Source of the DNA: Streptacidiphilus sp041262165
Lineage (GTDB): Bacteria > Actinomycetota > Actinomycetes > Streptomycetales > Streptomycetaceae
Reading direction: 5' to 3'
Length of the DNA: 64,000 nucleotides
Assembly (NCBI RefSeq): GCF_041262165.1
Contig: NZ_JBGCBY010000018.1
Coordinates: 116,490-180,489, forward strand
The notes beneath the pieces were generated by a model. The model searched no databases and was not told the DNA's origin. It saw only the letters and a list, made by a program, of their open reading frames with translations. Each line of letters opens with the position of its first letter. Positions within the stretch are counted from its first letter, which is position 1. Below, piece after piece: positions 26,179-33,838 of this stretch. The position numbers and the translations under genes are program-made.

Positions 26179-26346
26179 AATCCCCCGGGAGTGATTCGTG
26201 CACGGCGGACCGGACCTGCTTGGCGCGGCCGGCACGCGTCAGGCCGTCCCCTGTCACTCCTTCGCTTGTCCCGCATGGCGAGGGACTCGGCGGGCTCCGA
26301 CGATGAGGGCGCGGACGCAAGCCCGCGAAGAGATCGGAGACCGCGC

Positions 26347-26544
26347 GTGGCGACGTTGACGGTTGGGTGTCTTCCCACGCCGACAGGAGCCGAAGCCCCC
26401 TTGGACACCCTCACGGACCTGCAGAAGCAGCAGTTGATCACACTTCAGGACTGGGCGGTGGTGACCTGGCCGCAGGGCGCCGAGAAGCCCAGGACCCACC
26501 ATCTGGCCGGTCTCACCGGGGTGGGCGCGCACGAGGCGCACTGA
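26347..26544 (+). pseudogene. Truncated DUF1269 membrane protein gene
   Basis: A 65-residue frame beginning VATLTVGCLPTPTGAEAPLDT and continuing LTDLQKQQLITLQDWAVVTW...LTGVGA. This is the conserved cytoplasmic N-terminus of DUF1269 proteins, which normally continue with two hydrophobic helices (GGAFWGMLFG-like). Here the frame ends after HEAH, before any membrane segment, so the protein is broken. Confidence 0.75.
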
Positions 26545-26684
26545 GCCGACGCCACCGCAACCGGCAGCCCGGGGCCCACGGGCCGGGCAGCCGGCGCCCC
26601 GGGCCGCGGCACCCTGCGCGGAGCGTCACCGGCCTTGACCGACGCCGACCCCGACTGCTGCCGCCCGGCCGGAACGGAGACCCG

Positions 26685-28463
26685 ATGACGCAGTCCACCG
26701 ACGCGAACGGCGCCGGGGGTCCAGTCGCACGCCTGCTGCCGGGATTCGCGGTGCTCCGCTCCTACCCGCGGGACTGGCTTCGGGGGGACCTGCTGGCCGG
26801 CGTCACCGTCGCCGCGTATCTGGTGCCGCAGGTCATGGCGAACGCGAGCGTGGCGGGCCTGCAGCCGGTCGCCGGGCTGTGGGCCATCCTGCCGGCGCTC
26901 TTCCTCTACGCCTTCCTCGGCTCCTCCCGGCTGCTGTCGGTCGGGCCCGAGTCGACCACCGCACTGATGACGGCCAGCGTGGTGGGGCCACTGGCCGGCG
27001 GTAACGCGGAGCACTACGCCGTCCTCGCGGCGGCGCTCGCGGTGGTCGTGGGGTTGATGTTCCTGCTCGCCTGGGTGGCCCGCCTGGGCTTCGTCGCCGA
27101 CCTCCTCTCCCAGCCGGTGCTGATCGGCTACCTCGCCGGGGTCGCAGTGATCATGATGGTGGACCAGCTGACCAAGATCACCGGGGTCGAGACGACCGGC
27201 TCCGGCGCTTTCCCGCAGCTGGTCTCCTTCCTGCAGAACATCTCCCAGGCCCACCTCGCGACAGTGGTCTTCAGCGTCGTCACGCTGCTGTTCCTGTTCC
27301 TCGCGGCCGCCTTCCTGCCGGGCGGCGCACCGGTCCCGCTGCTGGCGCTCGTCCTTGGCACCGCGGCGGTCTCGGTGTTCGGCCTGGAGGCGCACGGCAT
27401 CGCGGTGATCGGGAAGATCCCGACCGGTCTCCCGCACCCGTCGTTCCCCTCGCTGAGCGAGTTCCACAAGCTGGCACTGCCGGCCGTCGGTGTGCTCCTG
27501 GTGGGCTACACCGACGTGATCCTGACGGCGCGTGCCTTCGAGTCCCGGGGCAGCGGCGAGCGTCTGGACGCCAATCAGGAGCTGCTGGCGCTGGGCGTGG
27601 TCAACCTGGGCACCGGCGTCCTGCACGGGTTTCCGGTGAGCAGCAGCGCCAGCCGCACCACCCTGGCCAAATCCGGGGGCGGCCACTGCCAGGCGTACGG
27701 ACTGGCGGCGGACATCGTCGTGGTCGCCGTGCTGCTGTTCCTGGGCCCGGCGCTCTCCCACACGCCGTCGGCGATCCTGGGCTGCCTGGTGGTCTTCGCC
27801 GCCGTTCGGATGATCGACATCGCGGGCTTCCGGCGGCTCGCCTCGTTCCGCCGCCGCGAGCTGCTGCTGGGGCTCGGGTGCCTGGTCGGCGTCCTGGCCC
27901 TGGACATCCTCTACGGAGTGCTGGTGGCGGTGGGTCTGTCCGTGGCCGAGCTGCTCACGCGGGTGGCGCGGCCGCACGACGCGGTGCAGGGTCTGGTGCC
28001 CGGGGTGGCCGGCATGCACGACATCGACGACTTCCCCGAGGCGCGGACGATCCCGGGTCTGGTGGTCTACCGCTACGACTCACCGCTCTTCTTCGCCAAT
28101 GCCGAGGACTTCCGGCGGCGCGCGCTGGCGGTGGTGGCCGAGCAGTCGAGCCGTGTGCGCTGGTTCGTGCTCAACACCGAGGCCAATGTCGAGGTGGACA
28201 TCACCGCGCTGGACTCGCTGGAGGCCCTGCGCGACGAACTGACCGGCCGCGGCATCGTGTTCGCCATGGCGCGGGTCAAGCAGGACCTGCGCGACGAGCT
28301 GGACGCCTACGGGCTGACCGAGTCCGTCGGTGCGCAGCGGATCTTCCCCACGCTGCCCATGGCGGTGGCGGCGTACCGGTCCTGGGGCGGCGCCGGCGGG
28401 AACGACCCGGGTGACGAGCGGCCGGGGTCCGGCCCGACGGGCCCCACCGGCAGGCCCGGATGA
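26685..28463 (+). CDS. SulP-family anion transporter with STAS domain
   Basis: 592 residues; ATG preceded by GGAG. Residues ~20-430 contain about 11-14 membrane helices with SulP signatures: GDLLAGVTVAAYLVPQVMA, GSSRLLSVGPESTTALM, and GFPVSSSASRTTLAKSGG. The C-terminal ~130 residues are a STAS domain (VVYRYDSPLFFANAEDFRRR, LNTEANVEVDITALDSLEAL) where the usual regulatory Ser/Asp region reads ANVEVDITA. Predicted sulfate, bicarbonate or dicarboxylate transport. It heads an apparent stress/ion cassette with PPK2. Confidence 0.92.
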   Translation: MTQSTDANGAGGPVARLLPGFAVLRSYPRDWLRGDLLAGVTVAAYLVPQVMANASVAGLQPVAGLWAILPALFLYAFLGSSRLLSVGPESTTALMTASVVGPLAGGNAEHYAVLAAALAVVVGLMFLLAWVARLGFVADLLSQPVLIGYLAGVAVIMMVDQLTKITGVETTGSGAFPQLVSFLQNISQAHLATVVFSVVTLLFLFLAAAFLPGGAPVPLLALVLGTAAVSVFGLEAHGIAVIGKIPTGLPHPSFPSLSEFHKLALPAVGVLLVGYTDVILTARAFESRGSGERLDANQELLALGVVNLGTGVLHGFPVSSSASRTTLAKSGGGHCQAYGLAADIVVVAVLLFLGPALSHTPSAILGCLVVFAAVRMIDIAGFRRLASFRRRELLLGLGCLVGVLALDILYGVLVAVGLSVAELLTRVARPHDAVQGLVPGVAGMHDIDDFPEARTIPGLVVYRYDSPLFFANAEDFRRRALAVVAEQSSRVRWFVLNTEANVEVDITALDSLEALRDELTGRGIVFAMARVKQDLRDELDAYGLTESVGAQRIFPTLPMAVAAYRSWGGAGGNDPGDERPGSGPTGPTGRPG

Positions 28464-28668
28464 GCGGTGCCGATCCCACCGCAGCGCACCGCGGGCCGAG
28501 TGGCGAGCCCAGGTCCGCTCACCGACGCTCGGCTCCAGACCTCGGTGCGGTTCGACTCGACGACCAGGCGAAGCTCTCGGTGGCATCGCTCGGTATCCGG
28601 GCGCGGACCGGGGCGGCCAGCCGCCCCGGTCGAGCCACCGTGAGCGGAGCAGAAGGGCAGGTGCGGAA

Positions 28669-29616
28669 ATGACGGACAAACAAGCCAAGCGCATCGCGAA
28701 GTTCATCAAACCGCTGCGGGTGAAGCCGGGGTCCCAGGTGGACCTGCGCGACTTCGATCCCCGCTACAAGGCGGGGATGAAGAAGCGGCAGGGGGTCGAG
28801 CTGCTGAAGACCGGTGTCTCGTTGCTGACCGAGTATCAGACGCGGCTGGCCGCCCAGGACACCTACGGGGTGCTGCTGTGTCTGCAGGCGCTGGACGCCG
28901 GGGGGAAGGACGGCACGATCCGCCACGTCATGAGCGGGGTCAACCCCCAGGGCGTGCATGTCAGCAGCTTCAAGGTGCCGTCGGTGGAGGAACTCGACCA
29001 CGACTACCTGTGGCGCTACGCGAAGAGGCTCCCCGCGCGCGGGGACATCGCGATCTTCAACCGCTCGCACTACGAGGAGGTCCTGGTGGTGCGGGTGCAT
29101 CCGGAGCACCTGGACCGGCAGCGGCTGCCGGAGGCGGCACGCGGGGCAGGCATCTGGGAGCGTCGGTACCGGGAGATCAACGACTGGGAGCGCTACCTCA
29201 CCGACAACGGGTTCACGGTGGTGAAGATCTTCCTGAACCTCTCCAAGGAGGAGCAGCGCACCCGCTTCCTGCGGCGCATCGACCTGCCGGAGAAGAACTG
29301 GAAGTTCTCCCAGGCCGATGTCCGTGAACGACGGCGCTGGGACGACTACCAGCAGGCATTCTCCGAGATGCTCTCGGCCACCAGTACCCCGTGGGCGCCG
29401 TGGTACGTCGTACCGGCGGACCGCAAATGGTTCGCCCGTATCTGTGCCGCCGCCGTACTGGCGCACACGCTGATCACGATCGACCCCCGGTACCCGGTGG
29501 TCAGCGAGCAGGCCCGCCGGGATCTGCTGACCGTCAAGCGCGAGTTGGAGGAGGAGGCTCCCGCCGGGGAGCCGGCCGATCCGTTCGCCGCCGAGCAGAG
29601 CCGCCACCCGGAATGA
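28669..29616 (+). CDS. Polyphosphate kinase 2 family phosphotransferase
   Basis: 315 residues. Walker A region LQALDAGGKDGTIRHVMSGV and Walker B/lid region AIFNRSHYEEVLVVRVHPEH are hallmarks of single-domain PPK2; further conserved blocks are NLSKEEQRTRFLRRI and APWYVVPADRKWFARI. It transfers phosphate from polyphosphate to nucleotides; the FNRSHYEEVL form is similar to class III enzymes acting on AMP and ADP, but the class is inference. It lies 205 bp after SulP in the same direction. Confidence 0.93.
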   Translation: MTDKQAKRIAKFIKPLRVKPGSQVDLRDFDPRYKAGMKKRQGVELLKTGVSLLTEYQTRLAAQDTYGVLLCLQALDAGGKDGTIRHVMSGVNPQGVHVSSFKVPSVEELDHDYLWRYAKRLPARGDIAIFNRSHYEEVLVVRVHPEHLDRQRLPEAARGAGIWERRYREINDWERYLTDNGFTVVKIFLNLSKEEQRTRFLRRIDLPEKNWKFSQADVRERRRWDDYQQAFSEMLSATSTPWAPWYVVPADRKWFARICAAAVLAHTLITIDPRYPVVSEQARRDLLTVKRELEEEAPAGEPADPFAAEQSRHPE

Positions 29617-29621
29617 GGGCC

Positions 29622-29680
29622 GGAGTGCGGGCCGGGGCGCGGGCCGGGGCGCGGGCCGGGGCGCGGGCCGGGGCGCGGGA
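29622..29680. repeat. Tandem GC repeat after PPK2
   Basis: About four to five copies of a 12-bp unit GCGGGCCGGGGC follow the PPK2 stop. Could act as a terminator-like or recombination-prone tract. Confidence 0.8.
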
Positions 29681-29758
29681 CATGGGCGCCGCGCAGCGCC
29701 GACACGCGAGTGGCTCGCCGGCGGCCAGGCGCGGACAACCAGATCGGAGAAGGCAAGC

Positions 29759-29914
29759 ATGAGCACCGAGGCAGACCCCGTGGGGCGGCGGCCGCCCGAG
29801 CGGACCGACTGGTACGCGCGCGCGCCGCAGGAGGTCGCGCGCGTGCTGGGCGTGGATCCGCAGATCGGCCTGTCGGCTGCCCGCCGGTCCCGGAGGGCCA
29901 CGGCAGGTTCCTGA
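29759..29914 (+). pseudogene. Truncated cation-transporting P-type ATPase (N-terminus only)
   Basis: 51 residues with a good ribosome site (GGAGAAGG). TDWYARAPQEVARVLGVDPQIGLSAA matches the Cation_ATPase_N domain that precedes the first membrane helices in Ca2+/Mg2+-type P-ATPases. The frame stops shortly after, and the adjoining DNA reads as a transposase remnant on the other strand, so the ATPase was probably cut by an insertion/deletion event. Confidence 0.75.
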
Positions 29915-29940
29915 GTCACCCTCCATGCCGCCAGTGCCGC

Positions 29941-30128
29941 GCCTGCCATCATGTTGATCTTGCTGTTGGCTTGGTGGGTCTTGGTGGTGAGGGGGTCGTA
30001 GCAGGTTCCGTCGCGCCGGCAGGCCCACAGGACACGCAGCCGGGCGCGGGCCAGGCTGCGGATGGCGTGGGGGCGCCGGTTTGTGGCGGTGCCGTGCCGG
30101 TGTTCGGTGCCGGGCGGCCAACGCCGGT
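29941..30128 (-). mobile_element. Remnant of an IS110-like transposase C-terminus
   Basis: The minus-strand frame reads RPHAIRSLARARLRVLWACR, then RDGTCYDPLTTKTH, resembling the C-terminal helix of IS110/IS116-type transposases (AIRxLARAWLRVLWxCWxDGTPYDP). No catalytic DEDD domain, no start and no ends are present. It sits exactly between the truncated ATPase and the mgtC-like gene. Confidence 0.5.
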
Positions 30129-30130
30129 GG

Positions 30131-30883
30131 TCATTCGTCCGAGTGGTCGGTCCTTCGGCAGGCCAGGACCCCGGGCAGCCTGCTGAGCTGGGCCATCAGC
30201 AGCTGCTGGTCGCCGGAGCCCTCCACCCCCAGGGATACTTCCGCCGTGTGCTCCTCGCCGTGCTTGCCATCCGCGCTGGAGCCGCCGTGATCGCCCGTGA
30301 GAGAGGCCAGCTCGCTCAGGACGAATCCGGCGTTCAGGCAGGTCAGCACCAACTCGCGGAGCATACCGATGCGCTGGACGTAGGTGATCCGGAACGTGTA
30401 GCTCACCGCGCGCATGACCGGCAGGCGATGGGCGACCGGGCGAAGCACGAGAGTGATCAGCAGATACCCGGCCGTCGCCATGGACGCCAGCACCGGCAGG
30501 CCCGCTCCGGCCGCTGAGCCGATCGCGGCGACCAGCCAGATGCTCGCCGCTGTGGTGAGCCCGCGCACCGAGCTGCGCTGCACGAAGATGACACCCGCCC
30601 CGATGAAGCCGACCCCGGAGACGATCTGCGCGGCCATCACGGCCGGGTTGATCCGCACGGCGGGCCCGTACTGCACCATGTCGAGGAATCCGTACTTGCT
30701 GACGAGCACGAACAGCGCGGCGCCCACGCCGACCACGGTGTAGGTGCGCAGGCCCGCCGCTTTCTGGCGGACCTCGCGTTCCAGGCCGACGATTCCGGAC
30801 AGCACGAAGGCGATGCCGAGCTGCGCGAGCTGCGCCCAGCCCTGCCCGAAGGGTTCCGTGATTCCTGCCGCGGCCCACGTCAT
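30131..30883 (-). CDS. MgtC/SapB family membrane protein
   Basis: 250 residues; ATG at 30883 preferred over the long upstream extension because MgtC proteins begin close to the first helix. Signature VLSGIVGLEREVRQKAAGLRTYTVVGVGAALF and GVGFIGAGVIFVQRSSVRGLTTAASIWLVAAIG, about five membrane helices (residues 15-150), then an ACT-like cytoplasmic C-terminus. Family members help growth under low Mg2+ or inside hosts and can modulate F-type ATPase or transport. It is opposite in direction to SulP/PPK2 but part of the same ion-related cassette. Confidence 0.9.
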   Translation of the reverse strand: MTWAAAGITEPFGQGWAQLAQLGIAFVLSGIVGLEREVRQKAAGLRTYTVVGVGAALFVLVSKYGFLDMVQYGPAVRINPAVMAAQIVSGVGFIGAGVIFVQRSSVRGLTTAASIWLVAAIGSAAGAGLPVLASMATAGYLLITLVLRPVAHRLPVMRAVSYTFRITYVQRIGMLRELVLTCLNAGFVLSELASLTGDHGGSSADGKHGEEHTAEVSLGVEGSGDQQLLMAQLSRLPGVLACRRTDHSDE

Positions 30884-31030
30884 CGCACTATCGTGACCTG
30901 GATTCCCACGCGTGGGGGGCACGTGGCCGGGGTGTGTCGTGTGCACCCACAAGACACAGCCGTTCCCCGCGGCCGGCTCGAGCCGGCGACCCCGGCTGCG
31001 GCGCACCCCACGCCGCGCCTGCCGAAACGC

Positions 31031-31047
31031 CCGCCCCCGGGGGGCGG
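31031..31047 (-). terminator. Hairpin downstream of the lipoprotein gene
   Basis: CCGCCCC - 3 nt - GGGGCGG, 15 bp after the lipoprotein stop on the minus strand. The same element occurs in repeat copy A. Confidence 0.55.
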
Positions 31048-31177
31048 GGGCGGAGGGTGCGTCAGGTGGGGGTGGTGATGGCTGCGGGCCGGCGGGTGTA
31101 GCTGAACTGTTCGGCCACCAGGACGCTCAGCGGGGCCGGGGTGGGCAGGGCGGAGGCCCGCGGGGGCAGGGCCGGGG
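31034..31177. repeat. Copy B of the ~143-bp direct repeat (3' end of intact lipoprotein gene)
   Basis: The parental copy: it covers the terminator and the last ~38 codons of the lipoprotein gene. Copies A and B are in the same orientation, 5.0 kb apart, and enclose the DUF1269-SulP-PPK2-ATPase-MgtC segment. Confidence 0.9.
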
Positions 31178-31877
31178 CGGGGACCGGCAGTTGCGCGGAC
31201 ACGGTGTCCAGGCGGCCCTGGGACACGGTGGCGGACAGGGTCACCACCGCGCCGCCCGGCCGGTGCGCCAGCGCGTCCAGCCAGGTGCGGTCGCCGGGCG
31301 GCTCGTGCGCGGCCAGCTTGGCGGTGTCGACGCCGACCTGGTACGCGGTGTGCTGTCCGGTGGCGTCCTCGCTGACCACCGGCTCCAGGCCGGTGACGCT
31401 GTCGCTCCAGGCCACGGCGCCCAACAGGGTGGTCAGCTGGAACGGGTCCAGGCCCGGGGCCTGGATCTGCGGGAGGGTGTCCGGGTCCTGCTGCCCGGCC
31501 TGGGCCAGGTCGTGGCCCTGGCCGTTCAGCGCGGCCGGGGTGGAGGCCTCGAAGAACACGTCCCCCACCCGCACGGCGACCACGGTCCTGGTGCCGCCGA
31601 CGGTGAGCTGGGTCTGCCCGGTGCGCCGGGCGAACTCCAGCACCACGCTGCCCTGGCCCGCCAGGACCGGGCTTGCGCCCGACTGGAGGGTCTCGGTGAC
31701 GTCGGCCGCCACCGCCGGCAGCGCGGTGGTGTGCTGGTAGGCGTCGCGCAGCGCGGCCAGCACCTGCACCTGCACCCCGCCGGCCGCGGGGGTGGCCGCG
31801 CAGCCGGCGCTCAGCGCCAGCACCGACAGCAGCGCCAGCGCGCCGGCCACCGCGGCGGCCGGGCGGGGCTGGCTCAC
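31062..31877 (-). CDS. Lipoprotein of unknown function
   Basis: 271 residues from a GTG that overlaps the upstream stop by 4 bp. Signal peptide with lipobox LSAGC (Cys at residue 26). The mature part is beta-rich (SVVLEFARRTGQTQLTVGGTRTVVAVRVGD-like strands; WLDALAHRPGGAVVTLSATV), reminiscent of LppX/LprG-like or outer-membrane-carrier folds, but I cannot assign it firmly. It is the third gene of an operon encoding three exported proteins. Its 3' end is duplicated 5 kb away. Confidence 0.8.
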   Translation of the reverse strand: MSQPRPAAAVAGALALLSVLALSAGCAATPAAGGVQVQVLAALRDAYQHTTALPAVAADVTETLQSGASPVLAGQGSVVLEFARRTGQTQLTVGGTRTVVAVRVGDVFFEASTPAALNGQGHDLAQAGQQDPDTLPQIQAPGLDPFQLTTLLGAVAWSDSVTGLEPVVSEDATGQHTAYQVGVDTAKLAAHEPPGDRTWLDALAHRPGGAVVTLSATVSQGRLDTVSAQLPVPAPALPPRASALPTPAPLSVLVAEQFSYTRRPAAITTPT

Positions 31878-32518
31878 GGGCCCTCGCCCGGGGCGAAGTC
31901 CCCGCTCAGGGAACTGACGACCCATTGCCCCGCGGCGTTCTTGACCAGGGTGGCGGTGTAGGTCATCACGTTGACCGGCGAGGCCGTGGTCCACGAGCCG
32001 TTCGGCTGGCGCTGCTGGAACTTGGCCCACACGGTGACCTGGGCCTGCACGGTGGCCCTGGACCCGGCGACGGCGACCTGGGTGAAGGCCACCTTCGAGG
32101 CGCCGGCGCCCAGGTTGCGGAACGCCGGATCGGCCTCGTAGGACACCGCGTTGCGCAGGCCGATCGCCTCGTGCTGGGCCTGGGCAGGGGTGAAGTGCGC
32201 CGCCAGCGCCGCCAGTCCGCCGGCCAGCTGCTGCTGGCGCACCTGCGGTGCGGCCTGGGGCGCGACCTGCCCGGCGAGCAGCGGGTGCAGGGCGCCGGCC
32301 GGGGGCGCGTCGGCCGCGCGGTCGGCCTGGATCGCCGCGGTGAACGCGGACTTGACGGTGGCCAGCTGCGCGGCGTCGCTGTGGACCGCGCCGGCCACCG
32401 TCTGCTGGTCGCCGGACGCGGACTCGGACCAGTTCACCGCGGCGGCGCCGGCCGCCGCGGTGAGCGCCAGCGCGCCGACCGCCATCCGGGTGCGCCGGGT
32501 TCGTTTCACCGGGGTCAT
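31874..32518 (-). CDS. Exported protein with NTF2-like character
   Basis: 214 residues. One N-terminal hydrophobic segment after KRTRRTRMAV acts as signal anchor. The C-terminal region (ATVQAQVTVWAKFQQRQPNG, NVMTYTATLVKNAAGQWVV) resembles the NTF2-like domain of Mce-associated and similar actinobacterial exported proteins. Middle gene of the amidase operon, overlapping the lipoprotein gene by 4 bp, so the two probably work together at the membrane exterior. Confidence 0.75.
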   Translation of the reverse strand: MTPVKRTRRTRMAVGALALTAAAGAAAVNWSESASGDQQTVAGAVHSDAAQLATVKSAFTAAIQADRAADAPPAGALHPLLAGQVAPQAAPQVRQQQLAGGLAALAAHFTPAQAQHEAIGLRNAVSYEADPAFRNLGAGASKVAFTQVAVAGSRATVQAQVTVWAKFQQRQPNGSWTTASPVNVMTYTATLVKNAAGQWVVSSLSGDFAPGEGP

Positions 32519-32590
32519 CGTCCTGCTCCCAATCGCTGTAGTCGTGCTGCTCTGGCGGCCCGTGCCGGTTGGCTGTACTGGCGGGGCCGG

Positions 32591-33238
32591 TCAGTTGCCG
32601 GCGTTGATGTGCTCGAAGTAGATCGTGGTGGTGGCGTAGAGGGCGTTGTAGGGCTTGAGGGACCAGAACGCGTGGTAGCGGTTGGAGGTGTGCTCGTCGA
32701 TGTAGTTGCCCTTCCAGGTGGGGCTGTTGGGGTCGGTGCCGTAGCCCACCTGCATGGTCACGTGGCTCACCCCGGAGCCCTGCCCCCAGTCGAAGAACAG
32801 CGCGTCGCCGGTGACCATGGCGTCCGGGGTCCAGTACCCGGTCGAGGAGCCCGGGGCGGAGCCCTCCGAGGAGCCGCCCGGGTTGTCGGCGAACAGGAAG
32901 CTGTAGTAACCGTCGGCCGCCACCCAGGCGTTGGCCCAGCTGAAGCCGCCCGAGCCGGAGGCGAACCACCAACTGGTCGCGCCGGCGGGGCTCTTCCCGG
33001 CGTTGCGGAACGGGTAGCCGCCGGCCCTGGCCGCCTGCGAGAAGAAGTTGGTGCAGTCGTTCTTGACGAACATCGGGTACGCGGCGGTGTTGGGCGTCAG
33101 CGCCCACTTGTCGGCGTACTGGGCGGCCTGGCCCCCGTTGTAGGCCAGGGCCGGGCTCGCGGTGGCGGACACCAGCGACACCGTCAGGGCGGCGGTGCAC
33201 AGGGCCGCGAGGCGGCGCCTGGGCGTGGGACGGATCAC
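32591..33238 (-). CDS. Secreted amidase-domain protein (Amidase_6 type)
   Basis: 215 residues from a GTG with GGGAG upstream. Signal peptide of ~33 residues (ASPALA). YNGGQAAQYADKWALTPNTAAYPMF, then NDCTNFFSQAARAGGYPF contains the catalytic-type Cys of the papain-like 'putative amidase' fold; the His is in GVSHVTMQVGYG. These domains probably cleave peptidoglycan-related or other amide bonds outside the cell. First gene of the three-gene exported operon. Confidence 0.87.
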   Translation of the reverse strand: MIRPTPRRRLAALCTAALTVSLVSATASPALAYNGGQAAQYADKWALTPNTAAYPMFVKNDCTNFFSQAARAGGYPFRNAGKSPAGATSWWFASGSGGFSWANAWVAADGYYSFLFADNPGGSSEGSAPGSSTGYWTPDAMVTGDALFFDWGQGSGVSHVTMQVGYGTDPNSPTWKGNYIDEHTSNRYHAFWSLKPYNALYATTTIYFEHINAGN

Positions 33239-33838
33239 TGCGGCTCCCGGGGTGGAGGGGTCGTGGCGCGGTGCGCCTCGCGGATACGTCCGCAGATCGC
33301 ATCCGCGTGCGGGCAGCGTGAGCCTAACGGGCCGCGCCGCCGCGTTCGAGCCGGGGTCCCGTCCCAGTTCAGGCCGTGCACGACCGGCCCGCGCCCGCGC
33401 CACGGCGGGCCCGGGCGGACGGAAGCGGCGCGGGCGGGTCCGGCAGGTGCGGCATAGCGCACGGGCGCGGCGTAGGCGGTCTGCGGGGCGCGGGTGGGCG
33501 CAGACGGACCCGGGCGCGGCGTAGGCGGTCTGCGGGGCGCGGACGCGGGCGCAGCGCGGCGGGTGGACGCGGCGGCGTGCACGGCGGGGCAGTGTGCGCG
33601 GCGGGGCGTGCGGAGGCGGCGGCGTGCGCGGCAGCGCACGGCGGGCGGTGGGCGGTGGGCGGCGGGCGGCGGGCGGCGGGGCGGCGCACCGCGCACGGGC
33701 CTTGACTTCTCCCGGTCGCGGTCCCACGTTGTCGCCTGACGGACCGTCATATACGGTGCCGCGCCCGGCCCCCCGGCCCGGATGTCCCGCACCGCGGCCG
33801 GCCCGCAGGCGCCCCCGCACGCTCGGAGGACCCGACCG
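33239..33838. other. 600-bp divergent intergenic region with a 32-bp direct repeat
   Basis: No supported gene. Two identical 32-bp copies (33462-33493 and 33511-33542, core CGTAGGCGGTCTGCGGGG) are separated by 17 bp, inside a very GC-rich, short-repeat tract. Near the oxidase gene, ACCGT - 5 nt - ACGGT surrounds the AT-rich CATATA (about 33747-33761), a possible promoter/operator. Confidence 0.6.
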
